A DNA stretch of 64,000 bases from Rhexocercosporidium sp. MPI-PUGE-AT-0058 (GCA_020746875.1 JAGTJL010000005.1:868001-932000), one strand, 5' to 3'. Positions 23,973 through 35,850 are shown, numbered from the stretch's first letter. The notes: generated by a model not told the origin, from the letters alone. Made by a program: numbers and translations.

Positions 23973-25058
23973 TCATTCCTCATCCGACGACTCGTCATCG
24001 TCTTCGTCATCGTCATCGTCATCCTCGTCATCGTCTTCATCTTCATCTTCATCTTCGTCTTCGTCTTCCTCTGGAATGCTCTGTTCCTCCTCAATCTTCT
24101 TGATCTCCTCCGCCGAAGCTTCAGATACCGTGGATCCCCTATGAGTCAAGATCGGCGGGTTGATATCTGTTGGTTTCCAGGCTGTGGAGTTGGGTGATTG
24201 TATTGACTGGACTTGATCGATCGAATTTCGTGGCGTGTGTTTTTTGTCTCCGAGCCCTTTCCAGGCAGTTGATGTGGGTGATTGGATTGATGCTTCGGTC
24301 TCGATAGTGTGTGTCTCAGGTGCTTTCTCAGGAACAACAATAGGAGCTGGTATAGCTTTCTCTGCCTCCTTGGTCTCCTTGGGCTCCGCTGGCTCTTTCG
24401 GGTCCTTCGTTTCCTTCGGGGCTTCTGCTTGTCCAACACCACTGAACGTCTCTACAACCTTCTTCTTTCCATCCTTCGCTTTCTGGGCAGCCTCTTGTCC
24501 GATTTGTCTCAGTGCCAAAGCTGGAGAAGATTCGGTGGTAGGTGATTTCGCAGTTTCCACAGCTTTGGATGCCTCTGGCGCCGCAGAAGACTCGGGCTTC
24601 TTATTCTCCTGAGAAACGGATGCCTTTGCCGGCGCGGCTGTGGTCTTGGGTAGGATCTTTGCTACTGGAGCCCCAGGAACAGGGACAATAGTAACATGTT
24701 GCTTCAGTTCTCCATATTCATTCCAGTCCTCGATTTCCACAAGATCCTAGACTCATTAGTCCTTGTGTTGAAGTCCCAGAACGGGACATCTTACTCCTAC
24801 AACAAGTCCCATCTGTACGAGTCCCGGAATCTTCCTCTGCCGTCCAGACTCATCCTTCCCAGCCCTCCGACCCCAGAGCATGCGTGCCTTCTCATCTGTA
24901 GCGATATCGATTGCCTTGAACGGGATGCGATTTGCCTTCAGGATTGTCTCCATCCGCGAGGTAGCGGTGACGATGTGCGAGGACCCAGAGGTGAGTGAGG
25001 TGTAGAGGTAAAGCGCGGGGTCGTTGGAGTATGTTGTCTTTGGGGCGGATTCGGACAT
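23973..25058 (-). CDS. SH3BGRL-like thioredoxin-fold protein with long acidic tail
   Basis: Two exons (25058-24795 and 24746-23973) give 345 residues. The intron has a GTAAGA donor, an ACTAATG branch site and a CTAG acceptor, and joins GLVVG-DLVEIEDWNEYG. The first 110 or so residues look like a glutaredoxin/SH3BGR-type thioredoxin fold: ALYLYTSLTSG at the first strand, a helix (METILKANRIPF), FKAIDIATDE, KIPGLVQMG and VEIEDWNE. There is no CxxC, so redox catalysis is not expected. The middle is Ala/Pro/Lys/Glu-rich and disordered, with a twice-repeated QSP(T/N)STAWK motif. The last 35 residues are almost all Asp/Glu. Similar proteins occur widely in fungi without a defined role. Confidence 0.75.
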
Positions 25059-25503
25059 CTTGGATTGTGTGCTATTGTGATTGCTGCGGCTGCTTGGTTG
25101 CGGGTTTGTTTCTGTCTAGGTCTTCGGAGAGAATTGCGGCTGGCGGTGTTGATTTTGATTGAGCTCTTTGTTTCAGTAGTGTTGTTAACTGGTTCTCCGG
25201 TTGATTAGGAGCGGCCAGTATCGAAGACCCGCCCAACGCATAGATGCGTGGTGACTTGTTTTGTAACCCGACTGTGCCAACATGATTCACTCCCCATTCC
25301 ATTCACTATCGAGATAAATACACTCATGATTTGCATCTAAAGCTGACAGCAATGCATAAATATAAATGTAATACAAATATAAAGTACATCCTGGTGATGG
25401 CTGTCCATCCCTGTCTTATCGGCTGCTTATCTGAACGCCTCGGTCCTGGCCTGGACAAGCTTTTAGCTTTTTAACATCCGAACATTCAATATTAATATCA
25501 ATA
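25059..25503. other. Divergent intergenic region
   Basis: Promoter region of the thioredoxin-fold gene. A 76-codon minus-strand frame just upstream of its start shows no domain and is probably leader sequence. Confidence 0.5.
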
Positions 25504-27550
25504 ATGACTTCACTGACAGGAGCAGCCTTGACAGCTCGAGCTGTGAAGGAGCTAGGCGTGGACGTAATATCTGCTCTTATTAGAAGACACATCGTTCAAT
25601 AAATAGTTGCTATCTCCTTCGTGGCCTGCCGCAACGAACAGACAGCTATCTATGCAACAACAGCCTACAATTATTTGACCAGACATCCTGGTGTATGATT
25701 GGTGTTGGGGGGTTCAGGAGTTGGAATCCTGGCTGCCAATGCCTTCCCCTCGCCGCTTCTAGCTGGTCAAGTGAGTCTCACTTAGCTCAAGGGCGTTTCC
25801 CTAAGAGATGAACGCAATTTCCCTCCTCTCTCCCCATCCGAACAAATCTCGAATCGATACCTCAATCTCTCGAGTTTGCATATAGAGGAGGGCCATTGTT
25901 TGCAGGCATGCCTGCGAAATGATTCAGGGGAAGGGAGAGGAGTTGTGTTCAGATGTCGTTTCTATCCCCCCAGGGCTGGCCCCGATCCGGAAAACTACAA
26001 GTCCTCGTGCAGCTCCTCAAGTTGACAAAAGCCCCCCTTGTTGTGATTGAAAATGGGGCTACATATGCACAGGCGGAGGGGGTCATACGAAAGTTCACTG
26101 GCTAGACTTAAGATACCATTTCTCCCGGCGCGCATGGGCAAAGGCGTCTTATCAGATTCACATCCACCAAACCCTGCTTCCACAAAACCCGCAGCTCTGA
26201 ATATGCTAAGATCGTCTTAGTAATTAATGCGAGTTTGAACTAGATTCTCCACTCTGGGTAAGAGCCAAAGTGGAATACGATTGTCAAGATTATTCAAGGC
26301 GACATTCGAGCAGAAGAAATAGGTAGGAACACCGCCGACCCGGCGCTTGGAATCGTTGGAGGCATCAAAGCGGTGACCTCTCAATTTGGTCAAGCCCTAG
26401 GAGATTGGCAGTACGGTACCTCTTCGGAACATGTTAAAGTAATCCAGGCGAGCGGATCCAAGAACGAGGCCAACACAGGCAAAAGCAAACAAAGGATATT
26501 TGATGCCAATGAACTATGCAGAACGTTTGACATGATCAACAAAACTCTGCATGAATGTGTACCGTCAGAAGATGCTAGCATCATCTATATCTTTGAGGGA
26601 GCAAACACTATGGACATTTCACGCAGTGATTGGCCTTCATCTTGATGCAGGCACTCGCAACAATGGGAGTTGGTTTGGGCTATGCAATAGCTGTTCACTG
26701 TGCCTACAATCTTTCATCGCCAGAAGGTACGTCCGGTCCCAGTTCTTCCCGCAAGAACATCGTGTGTCTAGAAAGAGACTTCGCGTTTAGCTTCTCTATT
26801 GTGGAAGTTGGGACAATGTCCAGATACGGAACAGATATCCTGATATTCGTCATGAGCAACGGACGTGTGTATCACGGCGACAGCGAAGATTCTGATGTAT
26901 AGCCCCAGATGCGGGGAACCCCCCCACCGTACAAGGTAGCCGGAGAGGCAGTCTCGGAAGCTCCAGTCTTGGCTGGGAAAATGGCTACGAAAAGATGGCA
27001 GACGTGTGCGGAGGGAGAGGCTAACTGGTCCGTATACCTTAAGCACTGGCGCGAACGACGGAAGAAGGTTTCAAAGCCAAAGCCCCTGCACTTTTAAACG
27101 TCATAAATGAGTCAGGAATGGCCCAGAAACTTGCAAGTCACTTCTCCTTTTCTGCTCCAGACAAGTAAGTTGTGGATCAATATGATGATTCGCTCGCTTG
27201 ACTTTCGCTTGGCAAAACAATCCGAGGAAAACAAAGAAACCACAAGGCCAAGCTTTGAGTGGATGGAGCTTTCTGAAGCCAGGGAGTGAGAGCTGGGATC
27301 TGTTACGGGAGTATACATTTCAGACAATGCTAGACGCCACGTACAGTACATGATGTGGAGCAAAGATGGAGACTTTGAGAATGTGACATACCATCCGTCT
27401 GGAAGGATCAATGGCTGGCTGGGGTCAGGTTCTTGTTTTGGGGCACATTCTTTTCTTAGGTCTCATCTGAAGGTCTCTAAAGCTTTGGGTGAGGGTCCAT
27501 GCGAGGGACCGTGTGAAAGTATGCGAAGTGAAGACATCTCCAGCTACTAG
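25504..27550 (+). pseudogene. Degenerate coding relic of unknown family
   Basis: Several short frames in the same direction look like pieces of one decayed gene. The first opens at ATG 25504 (MTSLTGAALTARAVKELG) and stops after 32 codons. A Gly-rich piece (GGSGVGILAANAF) lies near 25720. A longer frame around 26280-26644 reads through DIRAEEIGRNTADPAL and KAVTSQFGQALGDWQ. Another, 26630-26901, contains ATMGVGLGYAIA. A last piece, 27107-27550, is split by one TGA and contains DGDFENVTYHPSGRINGW. Frame changes and stops separate the pieces, and I could not build an intact splice chain. I do not recognise the family. Alternatively it is a real gene with unusual introns. Confidence 0.35.
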
Positions 27551-27719
27551 TGTTTCTGGAAGGAAAATCCGATGTTCCTTTCATGTGAGCTCAATTGATA
27601 ATCCAGCAACTACTGTGGTCCTTCTTTGATCAAATATCATCATATTCCCCCAGCTCACAATCGCAATCTCTTCTTCAAATATTGTCGCACATCAAGCCTA
27701 CGCTTCTTCTCAGCAGAAA

Positions 27720-29141
27720 ATGTGCTTCCGTCCGCCACCCAAGCACCGAAGGAAAGGTTCCAAATCAAAAGACGAACCCGAAGACATAACTTCGATGCGC
27801 ATCCACTGTCCATTACAAGGCTCGCACCCCCGGAACTCCCATCTCCCACCACATGTCATCGCCAGAACCAAACACACATCCAACAAGAACCTTGACTCTG
27901 AACCCCCCACAACTTCATTCTTCCCAATGTACGCAACAGCCTCACCACCGTGGCTCTCGGGCCAATACGATCCTTACTCACAAGACCCATATGCTCCAAC
28001 CCCCGGCTCACTCCCCAGCTACCCTCTCTGGCCATCTCCATACTACGCTCCTCCCACGCCCCTTAACGCACCCGACAAAGAAAAAGAAAAAGAACAAGAG
28101 AAGGAGAAAGACACTCCCAAAGACCCGTCCTTCCTTGCCTGGGAAAAAGACAAGTCCGAAATCCACGCCCACCACCTAGCCGAACAAGCCTTAACCCGGC
28201 AATCCGAACTCGAAAAGCGCAAGGAGCGCGAACTTAACGAGAAAGTCGAAGCGCGCCTGGAGTTTAGAGAGAATTTGAGGAAGAGGTTTAATCCGGGGCC
28301 TAGCGCGAGCGAGGTGGCGCAGAAGGAGTGGGAGAAGAGGGAGAGGGAGAGGAGGGTAGAGGATGAGAGGAGGCGGGAGGAGGAGGAGCTGGGGAGGTTG
28401 AGGAGGGAGGAAGGGGAGAGAAAAAGGAGGGAGGAGATGGAGGGGGTGGTAAATGGGGTTAAGGGGGTGTTGTTAGGGAAGGTGGAGGAGTTGGAGAGAT
28501 TGATTAGAGAGAAGGAACGGAGGGAGGAGAAGGAGGAGGCCAAGAGGGGTGGGAGGGAGGAGGGAATTAGGGAGGAGAGGGAGAGGAGGGGTAGACAGAA
28601 GAATAGGACTCGGAGTACGAGGAGTGGGTCGAGTGGTGAGCGGAGCAGGAGTTGGAGTAGACATAGGACTACGAGAGGACGGAATCATGCTGCTGGTGGT
28701 GCCATTGGATATCCCTATGGCAATGGATATGGATATGTTAATGGCACGATCGATCCAGCAAGTCTTCAGTATGGTGGAGGGGTTGGCTATGCGAACCAGC
28801 TACTCATCCATCCAACACCAAACTTCAACACCGTCCAGAAAAACCCAACCGTACCCTTCACGAATACTTCAACTTACCCATACAACGACCTCCTCCACAC
28901 CTCTCAGTTCGAGAGTACAGCTAGAGGTATCTCTGGGAAACTCAATGATTTGGAGCAGGGACAGCAGACGGTTCTGAAGCGCTTTGGAAGTCTTGATACG
29001 AAGCTTGATAACATGGATGAGAGATCGACGAGGAATTTTCGGGATCTGAATGATACTTTAAGGGGGTTGAAAGTTTCTGGATCGGGAGGGTCGGGAAGGG
29101 TTGGGCACGGCCAGAATGGAATTTGGGTTTCGACCAATTGA
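27720..29141 (+). CDS. Hypothetical coiled-coil protein
   Basis: A single-exon frame of 473 codons starting at ATG 27720. No known enzyme or binding domain is visible. The N-terminal third is Pro/Ser/Tyr-rich and low in complexity. Residues about 120-300 are extremely charged (runs of Glu/Arg/Lys such as EKEKEQEKEKD and RREEEELGRLRREEGE), predicting a long helix or coiled coil. An Arg/Ser-rich block (GSSGERSRSWSRHR) follows, then a Gly/Tyr-rich segment. A second helical stretch near the C-terminus (SGKLNDLEQGQQTVLKRFGS) again suggests a coiled coil. A structural or scaffold role is possible but not shown. Confidence 0.65.
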   Translation: MCFRPPPKHRRKGSKSKDEPEDITSMRIHCPLQGSHPRNSHLPPHVIARTKHTSNKNLDSEPPTTSFFPMYATASPPWLSGQYDPYSQDPYAPTPGSLPSYPLWPSPYYAPPTPLNAPDKEKEKEQEKEKDTPKDPSFLAWEKDKSEIHAHHLAEQALTRQSELEKRKERELNEKVEARLEFRENLRKRFNPGPSASEVAQKEWEKRERERRVEDERRREEEELGRLRREEGERKRREEMEGVVNGVKGVLLGKVEELERLIREKERREEKEEAKRGGREEGIREERERRGRQKNRTRSTRSGSSGERSRSWSRHRTTRGRNHAAGGAIGYPYGNGYGYVNGTIDPASLQYGGGVGYANQLLIHPTPNFNTVQKNPTVPFTNTSTYPYNDLLHTSQFESTARGISGKLNDLEQGQQTVLKRFGSLDTKLDNMDERSTRNFRDLNDTLRGLKVSGSGGSGRVGHGQNGIWVSTN

Positions 29142-29861
29142 AGGGTAATTGAGTGGTCTTGGGCAAGTAGGAGATCTTTGTGCGGAGGGCTGTGCTTTAT
29201 TTGTCTTCGGCTATTTTGGAGATTATTTGGAGGAGTTCTGGCGTTTTAAATGCAGGGTTTACTGGTGACTGATGGGATAGATTACTGGGATAGAATCGAA
29301 ACACAATATCTAAAGTTCGTCTTCACCTTATGTGTGTTGGTACTTGAGAATCTAGCATGCAATAGATCTGCTGTTAAAAATTCTGAAAGCATTCACAATA
29401 TGGGCTCCTTGGCTCCCCATGCAGTAAAGGGGTACAAGACATATTGTAAACGACTTTAACAATCATGAAGACAGTTGGATGGGTTGTAGTGTTTTTGCAT
29501 TTTTTATTTACTTCCTCATATCAAGAGCATTCGGGGGGAAAAAAGCCAGTGCAACGATGCAACCATCTGCTACCATGCCAAGCCAAAGCCAGCTAGATAG
29601 AGAAATGACTGAACCACCGTGCGACTCAAAATGCCATCAATCAACAAATGAAGAAGCTTCCGCAAATTTTTCGCGTCTCAAAGAATCCCTCTAGCTTTCC
29701 ATTATAATTCCGATCAACAAAGTGACACGAGAGAGAGAAAGCACCATGATCATCAGGCATCTCCATATATCTTACACGAAAACCCTCCCAATGTATATTG
29801 CCTCCTTTGACCTCCGCCCATGTTTGCATTGCGCGATCAGAGATCCGAAATGGTGAGATGT
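29142..29861. other. Convergent intergenic region
   Basis: About 720 bp between the 3' ends of the coiled-coil gene (+) and the GPI-protein gene (-). Short frames only; no repeat or RNA gene was recognised. Confidence 0.6.
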
Positions 29862-30867
29862 TTATCCGAAGAGGTAGGCACCGAGAGCGAGGAGGCCCAA
29901 GGTCAAGCCTGGAACGACCACGTTGGCAGCAGCGCTCGCACCGGTCTGGGTAGCAGATGGGCCGGGTGCAGTAGGGCTGTAGTTTGTAGCTGGGGTCGTA
30001 ACGACGACAGCAGTGGTTGTGGTTGGAGTACCGGTCGCAGTGAGGAGAGGCTCGGAGGTGTTGCTGTAGGCCAGAGTGGTAACAGGAACATAGCTGGGAG
30101 ACTCGGATGCGACAGTAGTCAAGGTGGACAGGACTTCGGTAGAACCAGTTTGGATGCTAGTGGAGCTTGGGACGCCCTCAGCGGTAGAGCTGGTGACGGC
30201 AGTGGAACCTTCGTAGAAGTTAGCTTTCCATGTCCTCAACAGCGCGAATAGTGTCTTTTCGAGGCCAGAGAACTTGGAAAGGGGGAGATACATACCTGGA
30301 ACCTCAGCGGTGGAGCTTGGGACCTCAGCGGTAGAGTCTTCATGAAAGTTAGCTTTCGTACGTCCGCAGAAGATCTAGTGACACGTTTCACTGGGGATAT
30401 ACTTACTTGGAACCTCAGCGGTGGAGCTTGGGACCTCAACAACTGAGCTTGAGACTTCAGAGGTTGAAACCGGGGCGGGGGTTGAAGCTGAACTCTCAAC
30501 GACTGGTGGAGGAGAAGCTGGGTAGCTGGGAGTAACGATAGGGGCTGGGGTAGAGGTGGTGAGGCACTCAGTAGAGCTAACGGTGGTGAGGATAGTAACG
30601 CTGCCACCAATGCAGTCTGTTGACAGGAAGGTCAGCCAAGATCGCGTAAAGGTGAAGTCAACAATCGCGTTACGGGGCTCTCTCGATCTTCACAATCGAG
30701 GAACGTGAGATTGAAGAATCTTTGAGAGATGGATTGCACTTACCAGTATGGGTTGGCTCGCAGTGAACAACGGTGACGGTGGTCGTAGCATACAAGGTGT
30801 TGGTCTCAGCTGTAGCAACGGCCATGCTAAGAACGGCGCCCAAACCAAGGAGGATTGAGGAACGCAT
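29862..30867 (-). CDS. GPI-anchored Ser/Thr-rich cell-surface protein
   Basis: A predicted mucin-like cell-wall protein of 240 residues in four exons (30867-30744, 30616-30407, 30337-30296, 30208-29862). The N-terminus is a signal peptide (MRSSILLGLGAVLSMAVATA). A short Cys-containing segment follows (HCEPTHTD, CIGGSVTI, TECLTT). The body is Ser/Thr/Pro/Val-rich, with repeats of the type VPSSTAE, and is probably heavily O-glycosylated. The C-terminus has a GPI-attachment pattern: small residues (TGASAAANV) and then a hydrophobic tail ending LGLLALGAYLFG. Introns 2 and 3 are alike at both ends (GTAAGTATATCCCC against GTATGTATCTCCCC; GCTAACTTTCATGAAG against GCTAACTTCTACGAAG). This points to duplication of an exon-intron unit. 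The exact function is unknown. Confidence 0.8.
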
Positions 30868-33640
30868 TGTGTCTGAAGGACGACTTGCGATCGGGAAGAG
30901 TGTGTGTAAGAGTAGTGAGTATGATACAAAAGGCGGTCGAGAAAGATCGAAGAGGTTGTATTGTACCGTGATGGGGAGGAACGAATGTGTGTGATTGTGT
31001 TGTTGTTGAAGGAACGCGAACTTGGTGGGAGCGAGATGGAGAATTTATCGACGACGAGGCAACGACGAGCTAAGCGAATCACCACCTGCACGTGCAGCGA
31101 AAGTGATCTTGAATCGAATCGAATCAACAGGCAAATCAAACGAGGCAGCAAACGAAGCAAACCTGACGTAATGCCCCGTGATGTTGTTTATATTTTGGTT
31201 TACCTAACCTTCGAGAGGCGTTGAAGACACTTTCAACGTTGGATATGTACCTGTCCCGGTCGAAATATAGTACCCTCACAGTGCCGCAGGTTGGCCTTGG
31301 AGTATATGTACCTAGGTGGACATGGGTGTGCAGCCATGTAGGTAGAAGCAGAAGGCGTCAAACAGATCAGACCAAGGGAAAGCGGATGAACACGCAGCAA
31401 GAAGCAGACCCTCATATGAGCCAGCGAAATCCCCAAGTGGGCAGGCAGTAAAGCACTTACCCGGCCTGATGGTACACCTCTGGCAGGTTACCTTCAATGA
31501 CCCTACATGACCATATCAAGGAGGCATGTGCCGTTGAAGCATTTCCGTTTGCAGAGCAGCGTAGCTAGATGCAAAAGTATGAGATGTTTCAGAAGTACGC
31601 AATTCCCCTCCTCGATGGGTGGCTTGATCACTATCCTGCTGCGTGCCTTCTCGGGTCCTCGCAGCTTCCAAGTGGCACAGATACTCGCATGCTTCCACAA
31701 CCAATGACCACAAGAATACAGAATCCCAGAGGATGACAAAAACGGGAAGGGTGTTGTACAGCAGAAGGTCGTTTCAGAGGCCGTGAAACATATGCAAGAG
31801 AGTCTGTACAGGCAGGCAGGCTATTCGGAAGCAGTATACGGAATATAGAGTGTCACCTCCAAGGGCAGTAGCACAAACGAAGCGGGATAGCAAAACCCTT
31901 GAGCCAGTACCATACATGAGGGAATATGGGATAGTTGGATATTTCTAAATTCAAAGACAACAGAAGGAAGTTGGTTAACTGTCTCAACTCTGCACAGACA
32001 TTGAGCCAAATGCCGAGAAGACGCAAACGGCTGCTCGTACCTGCATTCTAGCCTCCTGTGTCTTCCCTTGGCAGACAAGAGGTAGGCAGATACCAACAGG
32101 ACTTCGACCGATACTGTACCTAGGTAGGTGGGATCTTACTCCTCAGATGCCACGGTACTACTTTCCATGCCAACAGTGCAAGTCTGCCTCGATACCCGCC
32201 TGTTCCTCCCAGTGGTTGGATGGATTGGCCTCCCAAGTCTCGACCACGCCACCAGAGGTCGGCCATCCAGACACCTATGAAGGCAGTGTTCCTTTCATAT
32301 ACGATCGGCCAAGCTACCTCTACATCGGCGGACTGGAAAGAGAGAAAGATCTGGTAGGCATTACTACCTCGAAGGCGGTGCAGAAGTAGTGAGAGGTCTA
32401 GTGATGATGACAGATTTCTTGCTTTGAGCCATTGAGCCTAAGGATTCTTATTTCAGGACCCTGGAATAGTTGGAATCTTCGGTCTGCGTTCCTTCGGAAT
32501 TAGCTCAATTCGTCTTGGCTAAGTGTAGGATGGCATGGTGAATTGGAAAGCAGGTCATTGCCACTGGAAGTATTGCAAGGGACGAAGATGAGGTGTGGTG
32601 AAAGCTTTGACGTTGCAGCCAACTTGGCGTTCCCAAAATTACCGAAATATACGAATTATTCAGAACCTTTTTCTGCCCACATCTCATACGATAGCTCATC
32701 CTTTCCTTAGTTCAAAAACACCAACTGGTATTCTAGTACATTTCTCTTTCTCCGCGATCGATCTTCACTGCCTCAACGATTCCATGAAATCGTCAGATGG
32801 AGCTCAACAGAGTCTATGACGCTCATAACAGCAATTGGCTGGGGCTGAGACTTATTCGCAGGGAAGAGCTGTGTCCAATCCCTCACATCGTCTTTGACTT
32901 TTAACTTTCAAATCTATCTTAGCGACCCCAAAATAGCTATGCCCAAGCGCAGATGAGATCTTTGGGAATTTCTGCCCTGCAATACCGATACCGGTAGAGC
33001 ATTGCGCCTAAAAGAGACGATTTAAGAATTTCCTAAGCATCCTTAGTATGAGTACAGCACACGACTCGTTCCCGCCTCCAGGAGAAAACATAACTTCTCA
33101 AGCCTTTTTAATTTACGGAATCAGGGAAGACATGCTCTCTTCCTTCGCGATCGAAGCAGAGCTTATCCTATGCAGGCAGGTTGATATCGGCTCCAATTCC
33201 CATCTTCTTATTTCGGTCTCATCATTCTCTGTCTGCCCGAATGACAAGACAGAAGTCTCAATCAACCTTCCATTGGCATTTGCTACCCCGCATAGCAAAT
33301 CCACATGCTACCAGCGACTAGTAAGAATTTACCTTTCTATTCTACCGCCAAGTTTACTCTCCAAGCCGTTAACGATGCGGCATTTGCCTTCGTACCAATT
33401 CATCTCTTATGCAACTTCAAACATTCGTCTTGGCAGACAAACAAAGGCCAAGATCGCCATCAATACAGGGGAAGCGAGACCTTGGCGGGCCAGAGCACAG
33501 CAAAAACGCCAAGAAAAAAATGGAAACCCAGAGGAGAAACAAAACTCTCAATCTCTTTGTAGACTTTCCGCGCCTCGGTGCACATTGAATATACTCTTGG
33601 CGAGCCAAGTTTTCCGCTGTTGTATACGCGTTGCCAAGAT

Positions 33641-33672
33641 CAGCAGCAGCATCAGCATCAGCAGCAGCAGCA
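33641..33672 (+). repeat. CAG/CAT trinucleotide microsatellite
   Basis: About ten trinucleotide units, mostly CAG with two CAT interruptions, in the gene-poor interval upstream of the carbonic anhydrase gene. Confidence 0.85.
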
Positions 33673-33804
33673 AGGCTGTGTTGCGAAGGCAGGCGAGGCT
33701 TTCATGGCAGGGAAGTCAACGGAATTAAGATTACTCCCAAGAACGGGATGGGATCAGCTATCGTGATGTCTTAAACGTCCTGAACTGACCTGCAAGACAT
33801 TTTC

Positions 33805-33812
33805 TATATAAG
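33805..33812 (+). promoter_or_regulatory. TATA box of the carbonic anhydrase gene
   Basis: TATATAAG lies 104 bp upstream of the ATG at 33909. Distance and sequence fit a fungal core promoter. Confidence 0.55.
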
Positions 33813-33908
33813 TCATGGTGCCCGCTGTCAAGTGTTAGTTGTTTGTTAGTCACTAATACCATTCAGCATCCAGCTGCACTCGGTACTTTCTTGTTGATCT
33901 CATCAATC

Positions 33909-34813
33909 ATGTTATCCTTACTGGTTATCGTCGCCGCTATCCCAAGCATTATTGCTTGTCCACAACATGACCTGACTACTCGTGGCAAGGGCCTCAATAA
34001 GAGAGCAGGTGGTGATCAGGATTGGGCGTATGAAGCATCCTATAACTGGGGAATGATCAACGAGAGTAAGCACCTCACTCGCATCCCCAAAAGACCATCT
34101 CATCAAATTACTAACCCCCAACTCTAGATTACACTCTCTGCCAAACCGGCACCCAACAATCACCCATCCAGCTCATGATCACCCAAGGGTTGTCCACAAG
34201 CCACAGCCCAGTCTTCGACGCAGCATCCTACTCCTCCGTCCCCGGCGCTGTCTCAAACTGGGGTTACGGCCCAGCCTTCACGCCCGCGACAAATGCCAGC
34301 ATCACCAGCGGTCCAGCCATGACCTTCGATAACACAACCCTCTACTTCAAAGGCTTGCACATCCACTCCCCAGCCGACCACACCGTGCAAGGCGACCGCT
34401 CAAAAGCCGAGCTGCATCTCGTGCACGCCGACGCCTCCGGCAAGGAGCGCGGCGTCATTGCCATCCGCATCGATCCCGGGAATGCAGACTCGCTGTTCTT
34501 CTCGCAGATGCTGGGTCAGAATGCAAATAGCACTGTAGAGACTGCTGGGAACCCTATTCCGGGGTTCAATTCTCAGGAGACTCTTCCTATGAGTCTTGAT
34601 ATTCTAGAGGCTATCCGGGAGGTCAATATGTTCAATGATTTCTGGACGTATGAAGGCAGTTTGACGAGTCCGCCTTGTACGGAGGGCATTCGCTGGTGGG
34701 TGGCTAGGAATACGATGTATGTCAGCATCCAGCAGATGCAGGCCATTTTAGCCGTTAGCACTTTTTCGTCGAGAGTCGAGCAAGAAGTGTGGATGCATGG
34801 TATCAACAGGTAG
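33909..34813 (+). CDS. Secreted alpha-class carbonic anhydrase
   Basis: This enzyme interconverts CO2 and bicarbonate using zinc; here it is probably extracellular. Two exons (33909-34065 and 34128-34813) give 280 residues, joined as GMINE-NYTLCQTG across an intron with a GTAAGC donor and an ATTACTAAC branch site. The start is the ATG that gives a signal peptide (MLSLLVIVAAIPSIIACP). Alpha-class landmarks are present: WAYEASYNW near the N-terminus, QQSPIQL, the first two zinc ligands in GLHIHSPADH (H130 and H132), the third in AELHLVH (H149), and the C-terminal YEGSLTSPPCTEGIRWWV. Cys in CQTG and PPCTEG probably form the usual disulfide. The length is normal for fungal alpha-CAs. Such enzymes are often pH- or CO2-related, but nothing in the flanking sequence shows this here. 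Confidence 0.93.
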
Positions 34814-35850
34814 AGAGAGGGGGGATTTGATGGGAATGAGATTATGAATTAGACAGAGACGGCTTACATTCTTGTATATATCTATTGGAGACGGAGCGTT
34901 TTGTATATGTATGTCCAATAAGCAATATTCGAACTACCACAATCATCGTTGTTCCATACAATTGTCGTGGTAACTTGAAGTGCGAATACTCAAATGAGCT
35001 CAAGCAACACCACCACATTCTGTCCTCGGTAAGCCAACTACGACCACGATCACAGTCCAAAAACCAAACTAACGGTAGGTGTTCTCACTGGTAGCTCTTG
35101 CAAAGCAGAGAGGTCCTCGTCTGTTGAAAGCAATGTGCCTTTGGGGTTTGGTCTTTAAGGAGCGGATTATTGCTCTCCGAGTGTTTAGGGGCCCAAAGCC
35201 GAAAATTCCTTCAGACTCAAATGAGAAAAGAAGAGTAGGTGCTGCAGAAAATAGCATGAAGCTAAAGAAACAACTGTGATGAGAATTTTTTTTGGGAAAT
35301 ATCTTAGGGTAGATAACAAGACCAGAAGGGTACATATCCAGGCATATGTTTTGGTGGAATAGAGAGGCGGAGTGGTAGTAGCATGGCAGGAAGCATCCTC
35401 GACTTACTTGACCCCTTGCGAGCTCTTACGGATATTTCTGATTCGTACGTGTACACATGTCAACAAACCCTTCCCTCCGCTTATTGTAAGTTTATGAGGT
35501 GAGGTGTAACAAGCTGAAGCAACCATCAGGATAAAAGGAACGATGGAAATATCAACGACCTAAAGTGAGTGAGGTAGGAAAGAAAGATACGCTCAGTGAG
35601 ACATAAAGAGGTCCTACAAAAGTCCCGCAAAGCAGCATGCAAGACAGCATGAGAAGCTACAAGAAGAGCCACAGAAACCAACATTGTTGATTCGCAGAAA
35701 GTTCAAACCTTGAAGCTCTCCAAAAACTGCTCTACCGTCTAGGACAACGCCTCCTCCCCATTTTATGCTTATAACGCCAGCTAGAGCTTAAGAACCAGTC
35801 TACCTGCATGCTCTCTTTTGCGTTTGCAGATCCATATTCAAATTGTGGTA
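34814..35850. other. Convergent intergenic region
   Basis: About 1 kb between the 3' ends of the carbonic anhydrase (+) and cytidine deaminase (-) genes. No coding signal beyond short chance frames. Confidence 0.6.

Larger units (their letters stand above)
30868..33908. other. Gene-poor interval of about 3 kb
   Basis: It contains the GPI-protein promoter on the left and the carbonic anhydrase promoter on the right. Palindromic CCTAGG motifs with flanking TA(C)CTAGGT occur at about 31310 and 32118. A 226-codon ATG frame at 33048-33728 has no domain and includes a CAG/CAT microsatellite, so I do not call it. Confidence 0.5.

Noticed and set aside
25072..25302. 76-codon frame just upstream of the thioredoxin-fold gene.
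   Set aside because: No domain and a leader position; at most an upstream frame.
33048..33728. 226-codon ATG frame upstream of the carbonic anhydrase gene.
   Set aside because: No domain, a microsatellite in its end, and no splice or signal features; more likely chance or leader sequence.
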